DNA from: JBIOHJ01 sp044448905
GTDB lineage: Bacteria > Bacteroidota > Bacteroidia > AKYH767-A > OLB10
Assembly: GCA_044448905.1 (NCBI GenBank)
Contig: JBIOHJ010000039.1
Location: 1-24,264 of the forward strand
Direction: 5' to 3'
Length of the DNA: 24,264 nt
Positions 6,549 to 15,649 of the stretch are shown piece by piece. The position numbers and the translations under genes are program-made. The notes beneath the pieces are model-generated. The model saw only the letters and a list, made by a program, of their open reading frames with translations, was not told where the DNA came from and made no database searches. Each line of letters begins with the position of its first letter. Position 1 is the stretch's first letter.

Positions 6549-8504
6549 TTATTTGCTGATAATTACAAATTCCGTTCTCCGGTTTTTTGCTTTACCTATT
6601 TCATCAGTATTAGAAGCAACCGGCCTGGTTTGCCCGAAACCTTTATAAGAAAGGCGTGCAGCATTGATACCCTGTTTGATTACATAATTGTAAACAGCCC
6701 TGGCCCGGTTGCTGCTCAGTGTCAAATTATTTTGTTCACCTCCTTCATTGTCGGTATGTCCATGAATTGCCACATTCACTTTAGGGTTTTCTTTTAAAAA
6801 CTCGCTGAAATCTTCTATCACACGTTTCGACATTTCTTTAAGCTCATACGAATCGGAATCAAATAAAATGTCGTTCAGGGTATAGGCATTTCCCAATTCA
6901 ATTTTCTTTATATCCAGATCGAGCCTTACAGGTTTTGAATTGATGCTGTCGTCAACAGCAAAATATTTCGAATTAAATGCATAATCTTTTTGTTTAATAG
7001 TGAGGATGTAATCGCTGTCAAACAAAACAGCCTTTGCATATTTCCCGGTGTTCGAATCGTATTCAACATCCATCACCTGGTCGGTGGATATATTTTTTAA
7101 TTCAATTTTTGCAGCATACGGTATCTCATTATTTTCATCTCTAAACTGACCCGATAACATCAACGTTTTTTCCGGGCGGACTTTTTCTGGAAGTTCAAAC
7201 GAATAAATATCATATCCGCCTGTACTGTTTAAATTGTTAGAGGCAAAGTATCCCTTTTTTCCATCTGTGCTCACAAAGAAACCTACTTCATCAGCTTCGG
7301 TGTTTATCGGGTAACCCAGGTTGGCAGGCGTACCCCAGTTTCCGTTCGAATCACGTTTGCACATGTAAATATCGAAGCCACCCATTCCCGGTAGGCTATC
7401 TGATGAAAAATAAAATGTTTTGTCATCGGGATGAATGAAAGGCGATTTTTCGTTCCCGTTCGTATTTATTTTGGATGAAAGCTTAACAGGGTCTGACCAT
7501 TTTCCATTTTTTCTTTTCGTGACAAAAATATCGGACGTGCCATAAACCGAATCGCGATAGCTGGCAAAGTACAAAGTTTTATTATCGGATGAAATGCTTG
7601 GTTGCGCATCCCATTGCAAAGAATCGTTTACATTATCACCGAGATTTTTTATCGGATCCCATCCATCGGTTTTCCAGTCGGTGTAATAAATATCAAAGTT
7701 GCCGTTATTGTTAACGGTAAAGTACAGATGCTGGTTATCAAGGCTTATGGTGGGCCCGCCTTCGTTATTGGTGTTTCGCAAATTAAAAGGCCAATCCATA
7801 GGCTTGCCGTTGTCAAATTCACCATCAGGCTGGCGTGTTGCCTGAATAAATTTTTCGACACTAACCGGAGTCAGCGAACTTTTAGTTTGCATTTCAAACC
7901 TGCGGGTGAAATAACAAAATTCATTATCGGCTGATATTATTGCAAGATATTCGGGATCACTTGTACTCACTCCCTTCACAGGTTTCGGATAAAAAGGAAC
8001 AGGATTTGCCATAAGCTTAGCCCGTGCAATCATCTGTTCAGCGTCTTTCACCTGCTTTTCTTTTGCTGTGCTTCCAAAATCCAAAAAGCCTTTAAGATAC
8101 TTTACAGCTTCATCGTATTTTTTTGTATCGTATAAATAAGAACCCAAACGATAATGCGGTTCGGGAGATGCATCGGGACATGTTTCTATTAAGCTCTTGT
8201 ATGCTTCCTTCATGGTTTTAAAATCTTTTTTGAACCAAGCTGCATTTCCCAGCAAAAGATAAGGGTCAGCAAAAGTGGTATCTTCTTCAATCGCTTTTTC
8301 GCACCATTCTTTTATCGTTTCATAATCTTTACTTGATTTTTTTGCCGATACTGCTTTATCGTAATATGAAATTGCTTTTTTGTTTTGAGAGAGTGGGCAG
8401 GGAGAAGCTTTTTGGGCAAATAATGATGAATGATAGATAATGAATAATGAATGCAGAGCGAAAAAGTAAATAAATAATTTGTTGGAAGCGATTGTTTTCA
8501 TCAT
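6549..8504 (-). CDS. PorE-like outer-membrane protein: TPR, beta-propeller, CRD and OmpA domains
   Basis: This 651-residue exported protein has four parts. First come TPR-like helices (about 44-165). Next is a propeller of PD40-type repeats (about 175-440), each with a form of T-L-Y-F-A-S or F-Y-F-S-S-D followed by G-x-x-D-I-Y. Then comes a carboxypeptidase-regulatory-like beta domain (about 450-530). Last is an OmpA C-terminal domain (about 545-651), in which Asp585 (G-H-T-D-N-E-G) and Arg600 (L-S-S-N-R-A) are placed as in peptidoglycan-binding OmpA domains. This order matches PorE of the type IX secretion system, which links the machine to peptidoglycan. Many Bacteroidota carry several such proteins, so the PorE role is likely but not certain. 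The signal peptide ends F-A-Q. No lipobox is evident. Confidence 0.82.
   Translation of the reverse strand: MMKTIASNKLFIYFFALHSLFIIYHSSLFAQKASPCPLSQNKKAISYYDKAVSAKKSSKDYETIKEWCEKAIEEDTTFADPYLLLGNAAWFKKDFKTMKEAYKSLIETCPDASPEPHYRLGSYLYDTKKYDEAVKYLKGFLDFGSTAKEKQVKDAEQMIARAKLMANPVPFYPKPVKGVSTSDPEYLAIISADNEFCYFTRRFEMQTKSSLTPVSVEKFIQATRQPDGEFDNGKPMDWPFNLRNTNNEGGPTISLDNQHLYFTVNNNGNFDIYYTDWKTDGWDPIKNLGDNVNDSLQWDAQPSISSDNKTLYFASYRDSVYGTSDIFVTKRKNGKWSDPVKLSSKINTNGNEKSPFIHPDDKTFYFSSDSLPGMGGFDIYMCKRDSNGNWGTPANLGYPINTEADEVGFFVSTDGKKGYFASNNLNSTGGYDIYSFELPEKVRPEKTLMLSGQFRDENNEIPYAAKIELKNISTDQVMDVEYDSNTGKYAKAVLFDSDYILTIKQKDYAFNSKYFAVDDSINSKPVRLDLDIKKIELGNAYTLNDILFDSDSYELKEMSKRVIEDFSEFLKENPKVNVAIHGHTDNEGGEQNNLTLSSNRARAVYNYVIKQGINAARLSYKGFGQTRPVASNTDEIGKAKNRRTEFVIISK
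8421..8453. repeat. AT-rich simple repeat inside the signal-peptide region
   Basis: Imperfect tandem units of TAATGA and GAATGA occur inside the start of the PorE-like gene, where they encode part of the hydrophobic signal peptide (L-F-I-I-Y-H-S-S-L-F). A related ATTCATA repeat lies at 19934-19952. Confidence 0.5.
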
Positions 8505-8586
8505 GGTAACACAATTTGCACAAAGTAAATAAATAATAGGAGGATGAAAGGATGTAAAAGGAGCAATGCCAAATCAGGGATTAATA

Positions 8587-8615
8587 TTGGCGAAATGGAA
8601 AAAAATGTATTTTCG
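8587..8615 (+). promoter_or_regulatory. Probable promoter of the SDR gene
   Basis: TTGG (8587-8590), a 17-base spacer and TATTTTCG (8608-8615) fit the Bacteroidota pattern with one mismatch in the -7 box. It lies about 80 bases before the ATG at 8697. Confidence 0.5.
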
Positions 8616-8696
8616 TTGCGAGTTTTTCCAACGTACTGTAAAAAAAGCCAGGGAAGTGTAAACAACATTATTTTTAATAATGAAAATCAAGTGGAC

Positions 8697-9326
8697 ATGA
8701 ACATTCTGATTTTTGGTGCTTCCGGTAAAACCGGACATGAATTGGTAAAACAGGCCTTACAGCAAGGACATGCTGTGACAGCATTTGTCCGCACACCGTC
8801 CAAACTTAAAGTTCAGCATCGGGATTTGAAAGTTGTTCAGGGCGATGTAACGGATGCATTTTCCGTGCAAAATGCAATAAATGGAAATGATGTCGTGCTT
8901 TCTACATTAGGAGCAAAAAGCCCGTTTAAATTTGACCAATCGGTTGTGGATGGTGTGGGCAACATTATAAAAGCGATGGAGCAAAACAATGTTTCCCGGT
9001 TTATTTATATGTCATTTGTCGGAGTGAAGGAAACACATGGTAATGCAGGCTTTGTAATTAAATATATTGCCCCCAAACTTTTGTCAACTGAAATTGCCGG
9101 ACATGAGGCCAGAGAAAGTATGATCAAACTGTGCAAGTTAAACTGGACTATAGTTCGGCCGCCTACATTGACAAACGGAAAACATATTGCGCAGTTCAGA
9201 AGCGGTGAAGATATTACTTCGAAAGGTTTTACAGTTACATTTTCGCGTGCCGATGTAGCTGATTTTATGCTCCGTCAATTAACGGATAATACATTTTTAA
9301 GAAAAGCACCCATTATAATGTATTGA
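8697..9326 (+). CDS. NAD(P)-binding atypical short-chain dehydrogenase (NmrA/BVR-B-like)
   Basis: This 209-residue protein opens with a Rossmann motif, I-F-G-A-S-G-K-T-G (5-13), followed by Q-G-D-V-T-D, V-V-L-S-T-L-G, and the F-I-Y-M-S-F segment. This is the layout of the atypical SDRs of the NmrA and biliverdin-reductase-B type. Substrate is unknown; most relatives are NADPH-dependent reductases or redox sensors. The frame stays open 51 codons upstream to 8544, but that extension looks non-coding and contains the likely promoter (8587-8615), so the ATG at 8697 is chosen. A perfect -7 box follows before the efflux genes, so it may be transcribed apart from them. Confidence 0.82.
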   Translation: MNILIFGASGKTGHELVKQALQQGHAVTAFVRTPSKLKVQHRDLKVVQGDVTDAFSVQNAINGNDVVLSTLGAKSPFKFDQSVVDGVGNIIKAMEQNNVSRFIYMSFVGVKETHGNAGFVIKYIAPKLLSTEIAGHEARESMIKLCKLNWTIVRPPTLTNGKHIAQFRSGEDITSKGFTVTFSRADVADFMLRQLTDNTFLRKAPIIMY

Positions 9327-9338
9327 GTTTTTCTGCTT

Positions 9339-9346
9339 TATTTTTG
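9339..9346 (+). promoter_or_regulatory. -7 box of the efflux operon
   Basis: TATTTTTG matches TAnnTTTG exactly, 24 bases before the adaptor ATG at 9371. No good -33 element was found. It falls after the TTG at 9323 that opens the frame and so supports the later start. Confidence 0.5.
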
Positions 9347-9370
9347 CATAAAGCTATTTTCAAAAATTGT

Positions 9371-10435
9371 ATGAAAATTTCACGAACTTTTATTGTAATC
9401 ATCTCGATAATCATTATATTGATTCTGGTAAAAATAATTTTCTTCCCCGGGAGTAAAAAAAGTCCCGCTGCAAAGGGAAATGCTGATGCACCCGTTTCGG
9501 TTACGGGCTTTGCTGTAAAACCGCAACGCTTTGAAAGTGTTATTAAAACCAACGGAACCATTTATGCCAATGAGGAAGCGGAGCTGCGTGCCGAGATTGC
9601 GGGGAAAATCATAATGATTAATTTCAAAGAAGGCGGAACAGTTAATGAAGGAGACTTGCTTGTTAAGATAAACGATGCCGATTTACAGGCGAATTTAAGA
9701 AAACAGAATGCACAGCTAAAGCTTGCGAATGATAAGCTGGCTCGGCAATCAAAGTTGGTTGAAATAGGAGGCATCAGCCGCGAAGAATATGAAATGAACC
9801 AGACAGAGCTTTCGAACATTCAGTCGGATATTGATTTCACGAAAGCGCAAATTGCAAAATCACAAATACATGCGCCTTTCAGCGGAAACATCGGTTTGAA
9901 AAATATCAGCGAAGGAAATTATATAACTCAGAGCACAGTGATTGCAACCATCCAGCAGTTGAATCCTGTTAAAATTGATTTTACAGTCCCTGAAAAATAT
10001 TTAAGCTACTTGGGTAAGGGAAGTAAAATAAAGTTCTCCACCGGTGAATCTGAATCAGGGAAAGAATACGAAGCTGAAATTGCTGCTATCGAACCCATGA
10101 TTGATCCCGCAACACGCAGTGTTAAAATACGCGCCCGTGCTTCAAATGATGACAAGACATTATACCCGGGAGCGTTTGTACATGTTGAACTAACAGTAAA
10201 CATATCGGATAAAGCCATACTTATTCCCACAGAAAGCATAGTGCCTGTTTTGAAAGGAAAGAAAGTGTACGTAAGCAGAAGCGGAGTGGTGGAAGAAATA
10301 AAAATAGAAACCGGTGAAAGGACAGAAGACAAAGTAGAAGTGCTCACCGGCATATCTGCAGGAGATACAGTGCTGACAACGGGAGTTTTACAGGTAAAAA
10401 AAGGAAGTAAAATAAAATTTACTGAAGTTAAATAA
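9371..10435 (+). CDS. RND efflux periplasmic adaptor (membrane fusion protein)
   Basis: This 354-residue protein has an N-terminal membrane anchor (about 5-25, almost all Ile/Leu/Val). It is followed by the barrel-sandwich half, G-T-I-Y-A-N-E-E-A-E-L-R-A-E-I-A-G-K-I, with G-G-T-V-N-E-G-D-L-L-V. A short alpha-hairpin (about 95-145) follows, then the second lipoyl half (H-A-P-F-S-G-N-I-G-L), the beta-barrel (V-K-I-D-F-T-V-P-E), and a membrane-proximal domain ending T-T-G-V-L-Q-V-K-K-G. It joins the inner-membrane pump to the TolC channel. The pump gene begins 9 bases after its stop. The start at 9371 is set by the anchor and by the -7 box at 9339. Confidence 0.92.
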   Translation: MKISRTFIVIISIIIILILVKIIFFPGSKKSPAAKGNADAPVSVTGFAVKPQRFESVIKTNGTIYANEEAELRAEIAGKIIMINFKEGGTVNEGDLLVKINDADLQANLRKQNAQLKLANDKLARQSKLVEIGGISREEYEMNQTELSNIQSDIDFTKAQIAKSQIHAPFSGNIGLKNISEGNYITQSTVIATIQQLNPVKIDFTVPEKYLSYLGKGSKIKFSTGESESGKEYEAEIAAIEPMIDPATRSVKIRARASNDDKTLYPGAFVHVELTVNISDKAILIPTESIVPVLKGKKVYVSRSGVVEEIKIETGERTEDKVEVLTGISAGDTVLTTGVLQVKKGSKIKFTEVK

Positions 10436-10444
10436 CGGGCTTGT

Positions 10445-13400
10445 ATGAATCTTTACGAATTAAGCGTTAAGCGCCCGGTACTTGCCATAGTAATGTCGCT
10501 GGTTATTTTGCTTTTTGGAGCCATCGGCTATACTTTTCTTGGTGTTCGTGAATATCCTTCCATAGATCCTCCTGTTATCAATGTGCGCACTTCGTATCCC
10601 GGTGCCAGCTCAGATATTATCGAATCGCAGATAACTGAGCCGTTAGAAAAGGTTATTAACGGTATACAGGACATTCGAACTATTTCTTCAGCCAGCAGCC
10701 AGGGCACCAGTAATATCACCGTTGAGTTTAACCTGAGTGCCAATCTTGAAGCTGCAGCTAACGATGTGCGTGATAAAGTTTCGCAGGCAGTTCGAAACCT
10801 TCCCAGGGATATTGATGGTTTACCCGTAGTTACCAAATCAGATGCGAATGCCGATGCTATTCTTTCACTCACGGTTGAAAGCAATACCCGCAACACGCTT
10901 GACCTGAGTGATTACGCTGAAAATGTTATCGGGCAGCAAATGATAACTATTCCCGGTGTAAGCAACATACAAATATGGGGTCAGCGAAAGTATGCCATGC
11001 GCCTGCGAATGGACCCTGCACGGCTTGCCGCATACAGGCTTACTGCTATGGATGTGAAGGCCGCGCTCGACAGGGAAAATATTGAGCTGCCCGCAGGAAA
11101 AATTGCAGGTGATAAAACAGAACTGACTGTTCGCACAACCGGGCTTCTCCGTACCGAGAGTGATTTCAATAACATGATTATTGTAAACGATGGTAGCCAA
11201 CTTATTCGTTTTCGTGATGTCGGGTTGGCTGAGCTGGGCCCTGAAAATGAAGAAACAATTTTACGCCAGTCGGGCACTCCCATGATAGGTATTGGAATTA
11301 TCCCGCAGCCCGGAAGCAATTACATTGAAATTGCCGATGAGTTTTACAAGCGTGTGGAGAACGTAAAAAAAGATTTGCCAAAGGACATTAAGCTGGGTCA
11401 TGCCCTCGATAATACACGGTTTGTGCGCAAATCGCTTACTGAAGTAAAAGAAACATTGCTCATAGCCGTGACACTTGTTATCCTGATTATTTATTTATTC
11501 TTCCGCGACTGGCTGGTTGCAATACGCCCGTTGATAGACATACCGGTTTCATTGATAGGTGTGTGCTTTATAATGTATCTCGCGGGATTTTCAATCAATG
11601 TGCTCACGCTGCTCGCCATAGTCCTTGCCACGGGCCTGGTTGTAGATGATGGAATTGTTGTTACTGAAAATATTTTTAAAAAAGTAGAACATGGACTAAG
11701 CCCGAACAAAGCCGCAATTGAGGGGACAAAGGAAATTTTTTTTGTAATCATATCAACTTCTATCACGCTTGCTGCCGTTTTCATGCCTGTTATTTTTTTA
11801 GAGGGATTTGTAGGAAGGTTGTTCCGTGAATTCGGAGTAGTGCTTGCCGGGGCCGTTTTGATTTCGGCATTTGTTTCGCTCACACTAACTCCTATGTTAA
11901 GCGCGAGATTTATCAGGAAGGATAAAAAACATTCACGTTTTTATGAATTGACTGAGCCTTTTTTCAACCGGCTGATTTCTTCTTACCAGCGTTCGCTTGA
12001 AGGATTTATGAAAGTAAAACGCTGGGCGCTGGTAATCATTGCAGGTGCTGTTATTTTGATTTTTGTAATTGGCGGAGCGCTGCAAAGCGAATTGTCACCG
12101 CTCGAAGACCGGAACTGGCTGCGCATGCTGGTTACCGCGCCTGAGGGCGCATCCTATGATTACACAGATAATTTCCTGCTTAAGCTCTCGGAAATTGTTG
12201 AAGATTCGGTTCCTGAAAAAAACATAATGCTTACCGTTACCGCACCGGGTTTTGCAGGTTCAGGTGCGGTGAATACCGGTTTTGTAAGATTGGTTTTGAA
12301 AACCCCTGATCAGCGTGAACGTTCGCAGCAGCAGATAGCCGACCAGCTTTCGGGAATGGCAAGGAAGCTAACCGAAGCACGGGTATTCGTAGTACAGGAA
12401 CAAACTATTTCAGCAGGAGGTGGACCGCGTGGAGCATTACCTGTTCAGTACGTATTGCAAAACCAGGATTTTTCTAAATTGCAAACAGCAGTTCCTAAAT
12501 TCCTGGAAGAAGCCAATAAAAGCAAAGTGTTCCAGGGTGTGGATGTAAACCTGAAATTCAACAAGCCGGAATTATCAATCACCATTGATCGTGATAAAGC
12601 GAGAAGCATGGGTATATCTGTAAATGATATTGCGCAAACACTGCAGCTCGCATTAAGCGGGCAGCGCTTTGGTTATTTTATCATGCAGGGAAAGCAATAC
12701 CAGGTAATAGGGCAGGTGGATCGCGCTGATCGCGATGAGCCTTATGACCTTTCCAAATTTTATGTCCGTAATAATGTGGGCGAATTAATTCAGCTCGATA
12801 ATGTTATTGCTGTTAAAGAAGTGAGCAGCCCTCCTCAATTGTATCACTATAACCGTTATCCGTCAGCAACTATTTCAGCGGGACTGGCAACAGGTTATAC
12901 CATAGGTGACGGTATAAAAGAAATGGATAGAGTTTCTGCATCTGTTCTAGACGAAAGCTTTTCTACAGCACTTACGGGAGCTTCGCGCGATTTTTCGGAG
13001 AGCAGCTCCAACGTGCTGTTTGCTTTTTTTCTTGCTTTAATACTAATCTATCTGGTGCTTGCCGCTCAGTTTGAAAGCTTTATTGATCCGTTTGTTATTA
13101 TGCTTACTGTTCCCCTTGCTATATGCGGGGCGTTAATTTCACTGTGGTATTTTAATCAAACACTGAATATTTTCAGCCAGATCGGAATTATCATGCTGAT
13201 AGGATTGGTAACTAAAAACGGAATTTTAATTGTGGAGTTTACCAACCAGCTCCGTGAAAGGGGAATTGAAAAATCAAAAGCGGTAATTGAAGGCGCTGCT
13301 TCGCGATTACGACCCATCTTAATGACCAGCCTTGCAACCATGCTGGGCGCATTGCCCATTGCACTTGCTTTGGGAGCAGGTTCCAAAAGCCGTATGTCAA

Positions 13401-13513
13401 TGGGAATTGTAGTGGTTGGCGGGCTTTTGTTTTCACTGATTCTTACGCTGTATGTAATTCCAGCTATGTATTCATTCCTTTCACGAAAAAAAGATACGGT
13501 GTATGAAGAATAA
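10445..13513 (+). CDS. RND multidrug efflux pump, HAE-1/AcrB type
   Basis: This 1022-residue inner-membrane permease is close to AcrB in length (about 1049). It has the usual 12 helices with two large periplasmic loops. The proton-relay residues are present: Asp401-Asp402 in G-L-V-V-D-D-G-I-V-V-T-E-N (TM4) and Lys924 in G-L-V-T-K-N-G-I-L-I-V-E-F (TM10). The protein starts N-L-Y-E-L-S-V-K-R-P-V, normal for the family. It exports drugs, detergents or other amphiphiles using the proton gradient; the substrate cannot be predicted. The gene overlaps the TolC gene by 11 bases and follows the adaptor by 9, so the three form one operon. No regulator lies beside it. Confidence 0.95.
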   Translation: MNLYELSVKRPVLAIVMSLVILLFGAIGYTFLGVREYPSIDPPVINVRTSYPGASSDIIESQITEPLEKVINGIQDIRTISSASSQGTSNITVEFNLSANLEAAANDVRDKVSQAVRNLPRDIDGLPVVTKSDANADAILSLTVESNTRNTLDLSDYAENVIGQQMITIPGVSNIQIWGQRKYAMRLRMDPARLAAYRLTAMDVKAALDRENIELPAGKIAGDKTELTVRTTGLLRTESDFNNMIIVNDGSQLIRFRDVGLAELGPENEETILRQSGTPMIGIGIIPQPGSNYIEIADEFYKRVENVKKDLPKDIKLGHALDNTRFVRKSLTEVKETLLIAVTLVILIIYLFFRDWLVAIRPLIDIPVSLIGVCFIMYLAGFSINVLTLLAIVLATGLVVDDGIVVTENIFKKVEHGLSPNKAAIEGTKEIFFVIISTSITLAAVFMPVIFLEGFVGRLFREFGVVLAGAVLISAFVSLTLTPMLSARFIRKDKKHSRFYELTEPFFNRLISSYQRSLEGFMKVKRWALVIIAGAVILIFVIGGALQSELSPLEDRNWLRMLVTAPEGASYDYTDNFLLKLSEIVEDSVPEKNIMLTVTAPGFAGSGAVNTGFVRLVLKTPDQRERSQQQIADQLSGMARKLTEARVFVVQEQTISAGGGPRGALPVQYVLQNQDFSKLQTAVPKFLEEANKSKVFQGVDVNLKFNKPELSITIDRDKARSMGISVNDIAQTLQLALSGQRFGYFIMQGKQYQVIGQVDRADRDEPYDLSKFYVRNNVGELIQLDNVIAVKEVSSPPQLYHYNRYPSATISAGLATGYTIGDGIKEMDRVSASVLDESFSTALTGASRDFSESSSNVLFAFFLALILIYLVLAAQFESFIDPFVIMLTVPLAICGALISLWYFNQTLNIFSQIGIIMLIGLVTKNGILIVEFTNQLRERGIEKSKAVIEGAASRLRPILMTSLATMLGALPIALALGAGSKSRMSMGIVVVGGLLFSLILTLYVIPAMYSFLSRKKDTVYEE

Positions 13514-14804
13514 ACTTTTTCTCAGCCTTTTTTTAACTTTTATTTCTGTATCTGCAAACTGCCAGGTGGTTATGACACTGGAAAACGCAATTGACCGCGC
13601 GCTGAATAATAACTTCTCAATCCACATTGCGCGCAATGAAAGTGAAATAAAAAATAATGATGCTACTGCAGGCAATGCAGGGATGTTGCCGCAGGTGAAT
13701 GGTAATGTCGACTACATCTCTTCCACCAATTCTACGAAACAGTCTTATTCTGACGGTTCGGAAATAAATAAGGACGGGGCAAAACAAACCACTTTAGTAG
13801 CAGGCGTAACCCTAGACTGGGTTTTGTTTGACGGATTGAAAATGTTTGCTTCATATGACAAGCTGAAAGCTCTTTCGGAGCAGGGAAAAATTGATTTAAA
13901 AATTCAAATGGAAAGTGTGATTGTTGAAGTGGTAAAAGCGTATTACGGTACGGTGAAAGAAAGCCAGTTGCTAAAAGCGCTGCAGGAATCGTTTACTTTT
14001 TACGAGGACAGGCTGTCAATTGCCGAAAAGAGATATACACTGGGCTCTTCTTCGAAGCTTGGTTTTCTCCAGTCGAAAGTGGATTTGAATGAACAGCAGG
14101 CTGCTATACTTCAGCAACAGGAAAATTTAATAGTTGCCCGCACTGAATTAAACCGGCTGCTTATTTATCCTGTTGACAGCAGCTTCCTTGTTGAAGATAC
14201 CATAATCTTTAATTACGACCCTGATTATGCCTCTTTGAAAACCGGGCTGGCAAATAATATTCAGCTATTGAGCATTGAAAAAAATATCGGCATCAGCCGG
14301 TACACCGTAAATGAATTAAAAGGATTACGTTTTCCTGTTATTTCAGCCAATGCAGGGTATTTGTATTCGGATAATAAAAATGATGCGGGATTTTTTCTAA
14401 AGAACCAAACCAACAGCCTCCAGTTCGGGTTAACCGCCCGTTATAATTTATTTAATGGCTTTAATACATCACGGCAAATTAAAAACGCAAATATCAGCCT
14501 GCTTAATTCACAATTGCAGCTGGAGGAAACAAATCACAGCTTACATGCCGATTTGGTTATTGCATATGAGCATTTTAAAAATTCGAAAAACAAGCTTAAT
14601 CTCGAGGAGGATAATATTGGCTACGCACGCGAAAACGCTTTTGTGTTTACTGAAAGTTTCCGGCTTGGAGGCGCCACTATTTTGCAGGTAAAATTTGCGC
14701 AGGAAAGCCTGAATGATGCCATTGCACGGTTGGTGAATGTGCGCTACGAAACCAAAATAGCCGAGGTGGAGTTAATGAGGCTTACAGGACAATTGGTGAA
14801 ATGA
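13503..14804 (+). CDS. TolC-family outer-membrane efflux channel
   Basis: This 433-residue protein has a signal peptide of about 21 residues ending S-A-N-C-Q. The mature part holds two TolC repeats of long amphipathic helices: the start T-L-E-N-A-I-D-R-A-L-N-N-N, the long helix through Q-S-K-V-D-L-N-E-Q-Q-A-A-I-L, and the second strand-helix pair around Q-F-G-L-T-A-R-Y-N-L-F-N-G. It forms the trimeric outer-membrane exit duct for the pump. Its ATG lies inside the 3' end of the pump gene (11-base overlap), which suggests coupled translation. The END of the second repeat, V-E-L-M-R-L-T-G-Q-L, is also typical. Confidence 0.92.
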   Translation: MKNKLFLSLFLTFISVSANCQVVMTLENAIDRALNNNFSIHIARNESEIKNNDATAGNAGMLPQVNGNVDYISSTNSTKQSYSDGSEINKDGAKQTTLVAGVTLDWVLFDGLKMFASYDKLKALSEQGKIDLKIQMESVIVEVVKAYYGTVKESQLLKALQESFTFYEDRLSIAEKRYTLGSSSKLGFLQSKVDLNEQQAAILQQQENLIVARTELNRLLIYPVDSSFLVEDTIIFNYDPDYASLKTGLANNIQLLSIEKNIGISRYTVNELKGLRFPVISANAGYLYSDNKNDAGFFLKNQTNSLQFGLTARYNLFNGFNTSRQIKNANISLLNSQLQLEETNHSLHADLVIAYEHFKNSKNKLNLEEDNIGYARENAFVFTESFRLGGATILQVKFAQESLNDAIARLVNVRYETKIAEVELMRLTGQLVK

Positions 14805-14834
14805 ACTATTTCAAAAAAATCAGTAAACGTATTT

Positions 14835-15470
14835 ATGTTTCGTTTTAAAGCGCTTTTATTGCTTTTGATTTTTATCCCCGAAGAAAACGTTTGGGAGCTG
14901 AGAAAAAACCAAGACAATATTTTGGTGTACACACGTAAGGTCATCACCTCTGATTTTAAAGAAATAAAATGTTTAACGCGAGTACATTCCACACTTTCGT
15001 CAATTGTTAAGCTGCTCACCGATGTTGACCATTATACCGACTGGATTTATAATTGCAATACCGCCACTGTTGTGAAAAAAGTAAATGACGCTGAAATTTA
15101 TTCGTACCAACTTTTTTATGTGCCGTGGCCTGCCGATAACCGCGATATTGTTTCGGTTGTGAAAGTAACACAGGATAAAAAGACAAAAATAGTTACTGTG
15201 CTTTCGGATATTGTTCATGGAATGATGCCTGAGAAGAAAGGAGTAGTGCGGGTAAAAAAATTTCATTCATCATACCTGCTTATTCCTAAAGACAGCGGGT
15301 ATGTGGACATTAACTATGAAATAGGCACCGACCCGGGTGGTATTGTCCCGGCATGGCTGGTTAATATGGTAATTGTAAAAGCTCCCTTCAATACTCAGCA
15401 AATGATGAATGACTTGCTGCAAACGCCAAGGTATAAAACAGCAAAGCTTAATTTTATAGCTGAACCCTGA
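14835..15470 (+). CDS. START-domain lipid-binding-like protein
   Basis: This 211-residue protein begins with a short hydrophobic stretch (about 6-15) that could be a weak export signal or anchor. The rest reads as a START-like helix-grip domain. It has W-E-L-R-K-N-Q-D-N-I-L-V-Y-T-R, the Y-T-D-W-I-Y-N-C segment, P-W-P-A-D-N-R-D-I-V, and a final G-G-I-V-P-A-W-L-V-N with P-F-N-T leading into the closing helix. START domains bind lipids or other hydrophobic ligands in a central cavity. It follows the TolC gene by 30 bases on the same strand with no terminator seen, so it probably belongs to the efflux operon. A link to lipid handling is inference. Confidence 0.82.
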   Translation: MFRFKALLLLLIFIPEENVWELRKNQDNILVYTRKVITSDFKEIKCLTRVHSTLSSIVKLLTDVDHYTDWIYNCNTATVVKKVNDAEIYSYQLFYVPWPADNRDIVSVVKVTQDKKTKIVTVLSDIVHGMMPEKKGVVRVKKFHSSYLLIPKDSGYVDINYEIGTDPGGIVPAWLVNMVIVKAPFNTQQMMNDLLQTPRYKTAKLNFIAEP

Positions 15471-15499
15471 TTTTTTGGAAAACATGGAAAACTGTTTTA

Positions 15500-15572
15500 T
15501 AAACACAGAGGCGCAAAGACGCAGAGGAAAACGAAATAAAATATTCTTTGCGCCTCCGCGTCTCTGCGTTTA
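15500..15572. repeat. Palindromic repeat element, copy 3
   Basis: This 73-bp imperfect palindrome begins TAAACACAGAG and ends CTCTGCGTTTA. The arms are built from CGCAGAG and GCGCAAAG units like those of the two elements beside lolD, but it lacks their GGTxGC ends. It lies 30 bases after the START gene and may serve as that operon's terminator. Confidence 0.7.
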
Positions 15573-15649
15573 TTTTTATTTTAATAAAGGGTGGAGTATT
15601 TAATTTATTCTACCTTGCAGCCATAAACAATTCTAAAAACTAAACCATA

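Noticed and set aside
8544..8696. 51-codon N-terminal extension of the SDR protein, with AGGAGG just before its ATG
   Set aside because: The Rossmann motif begins at 8697, the extension contains the likely promoter and has no domain-like content. The AGGAGG touches the ATG with no spacing.
11491..11883. Antisense reading frame of 130 codons inside the pump gene
   Set aside because: It is the shadow of a well-supported RND gene. Its Ser/Thr/Ile-rich product has no motif.
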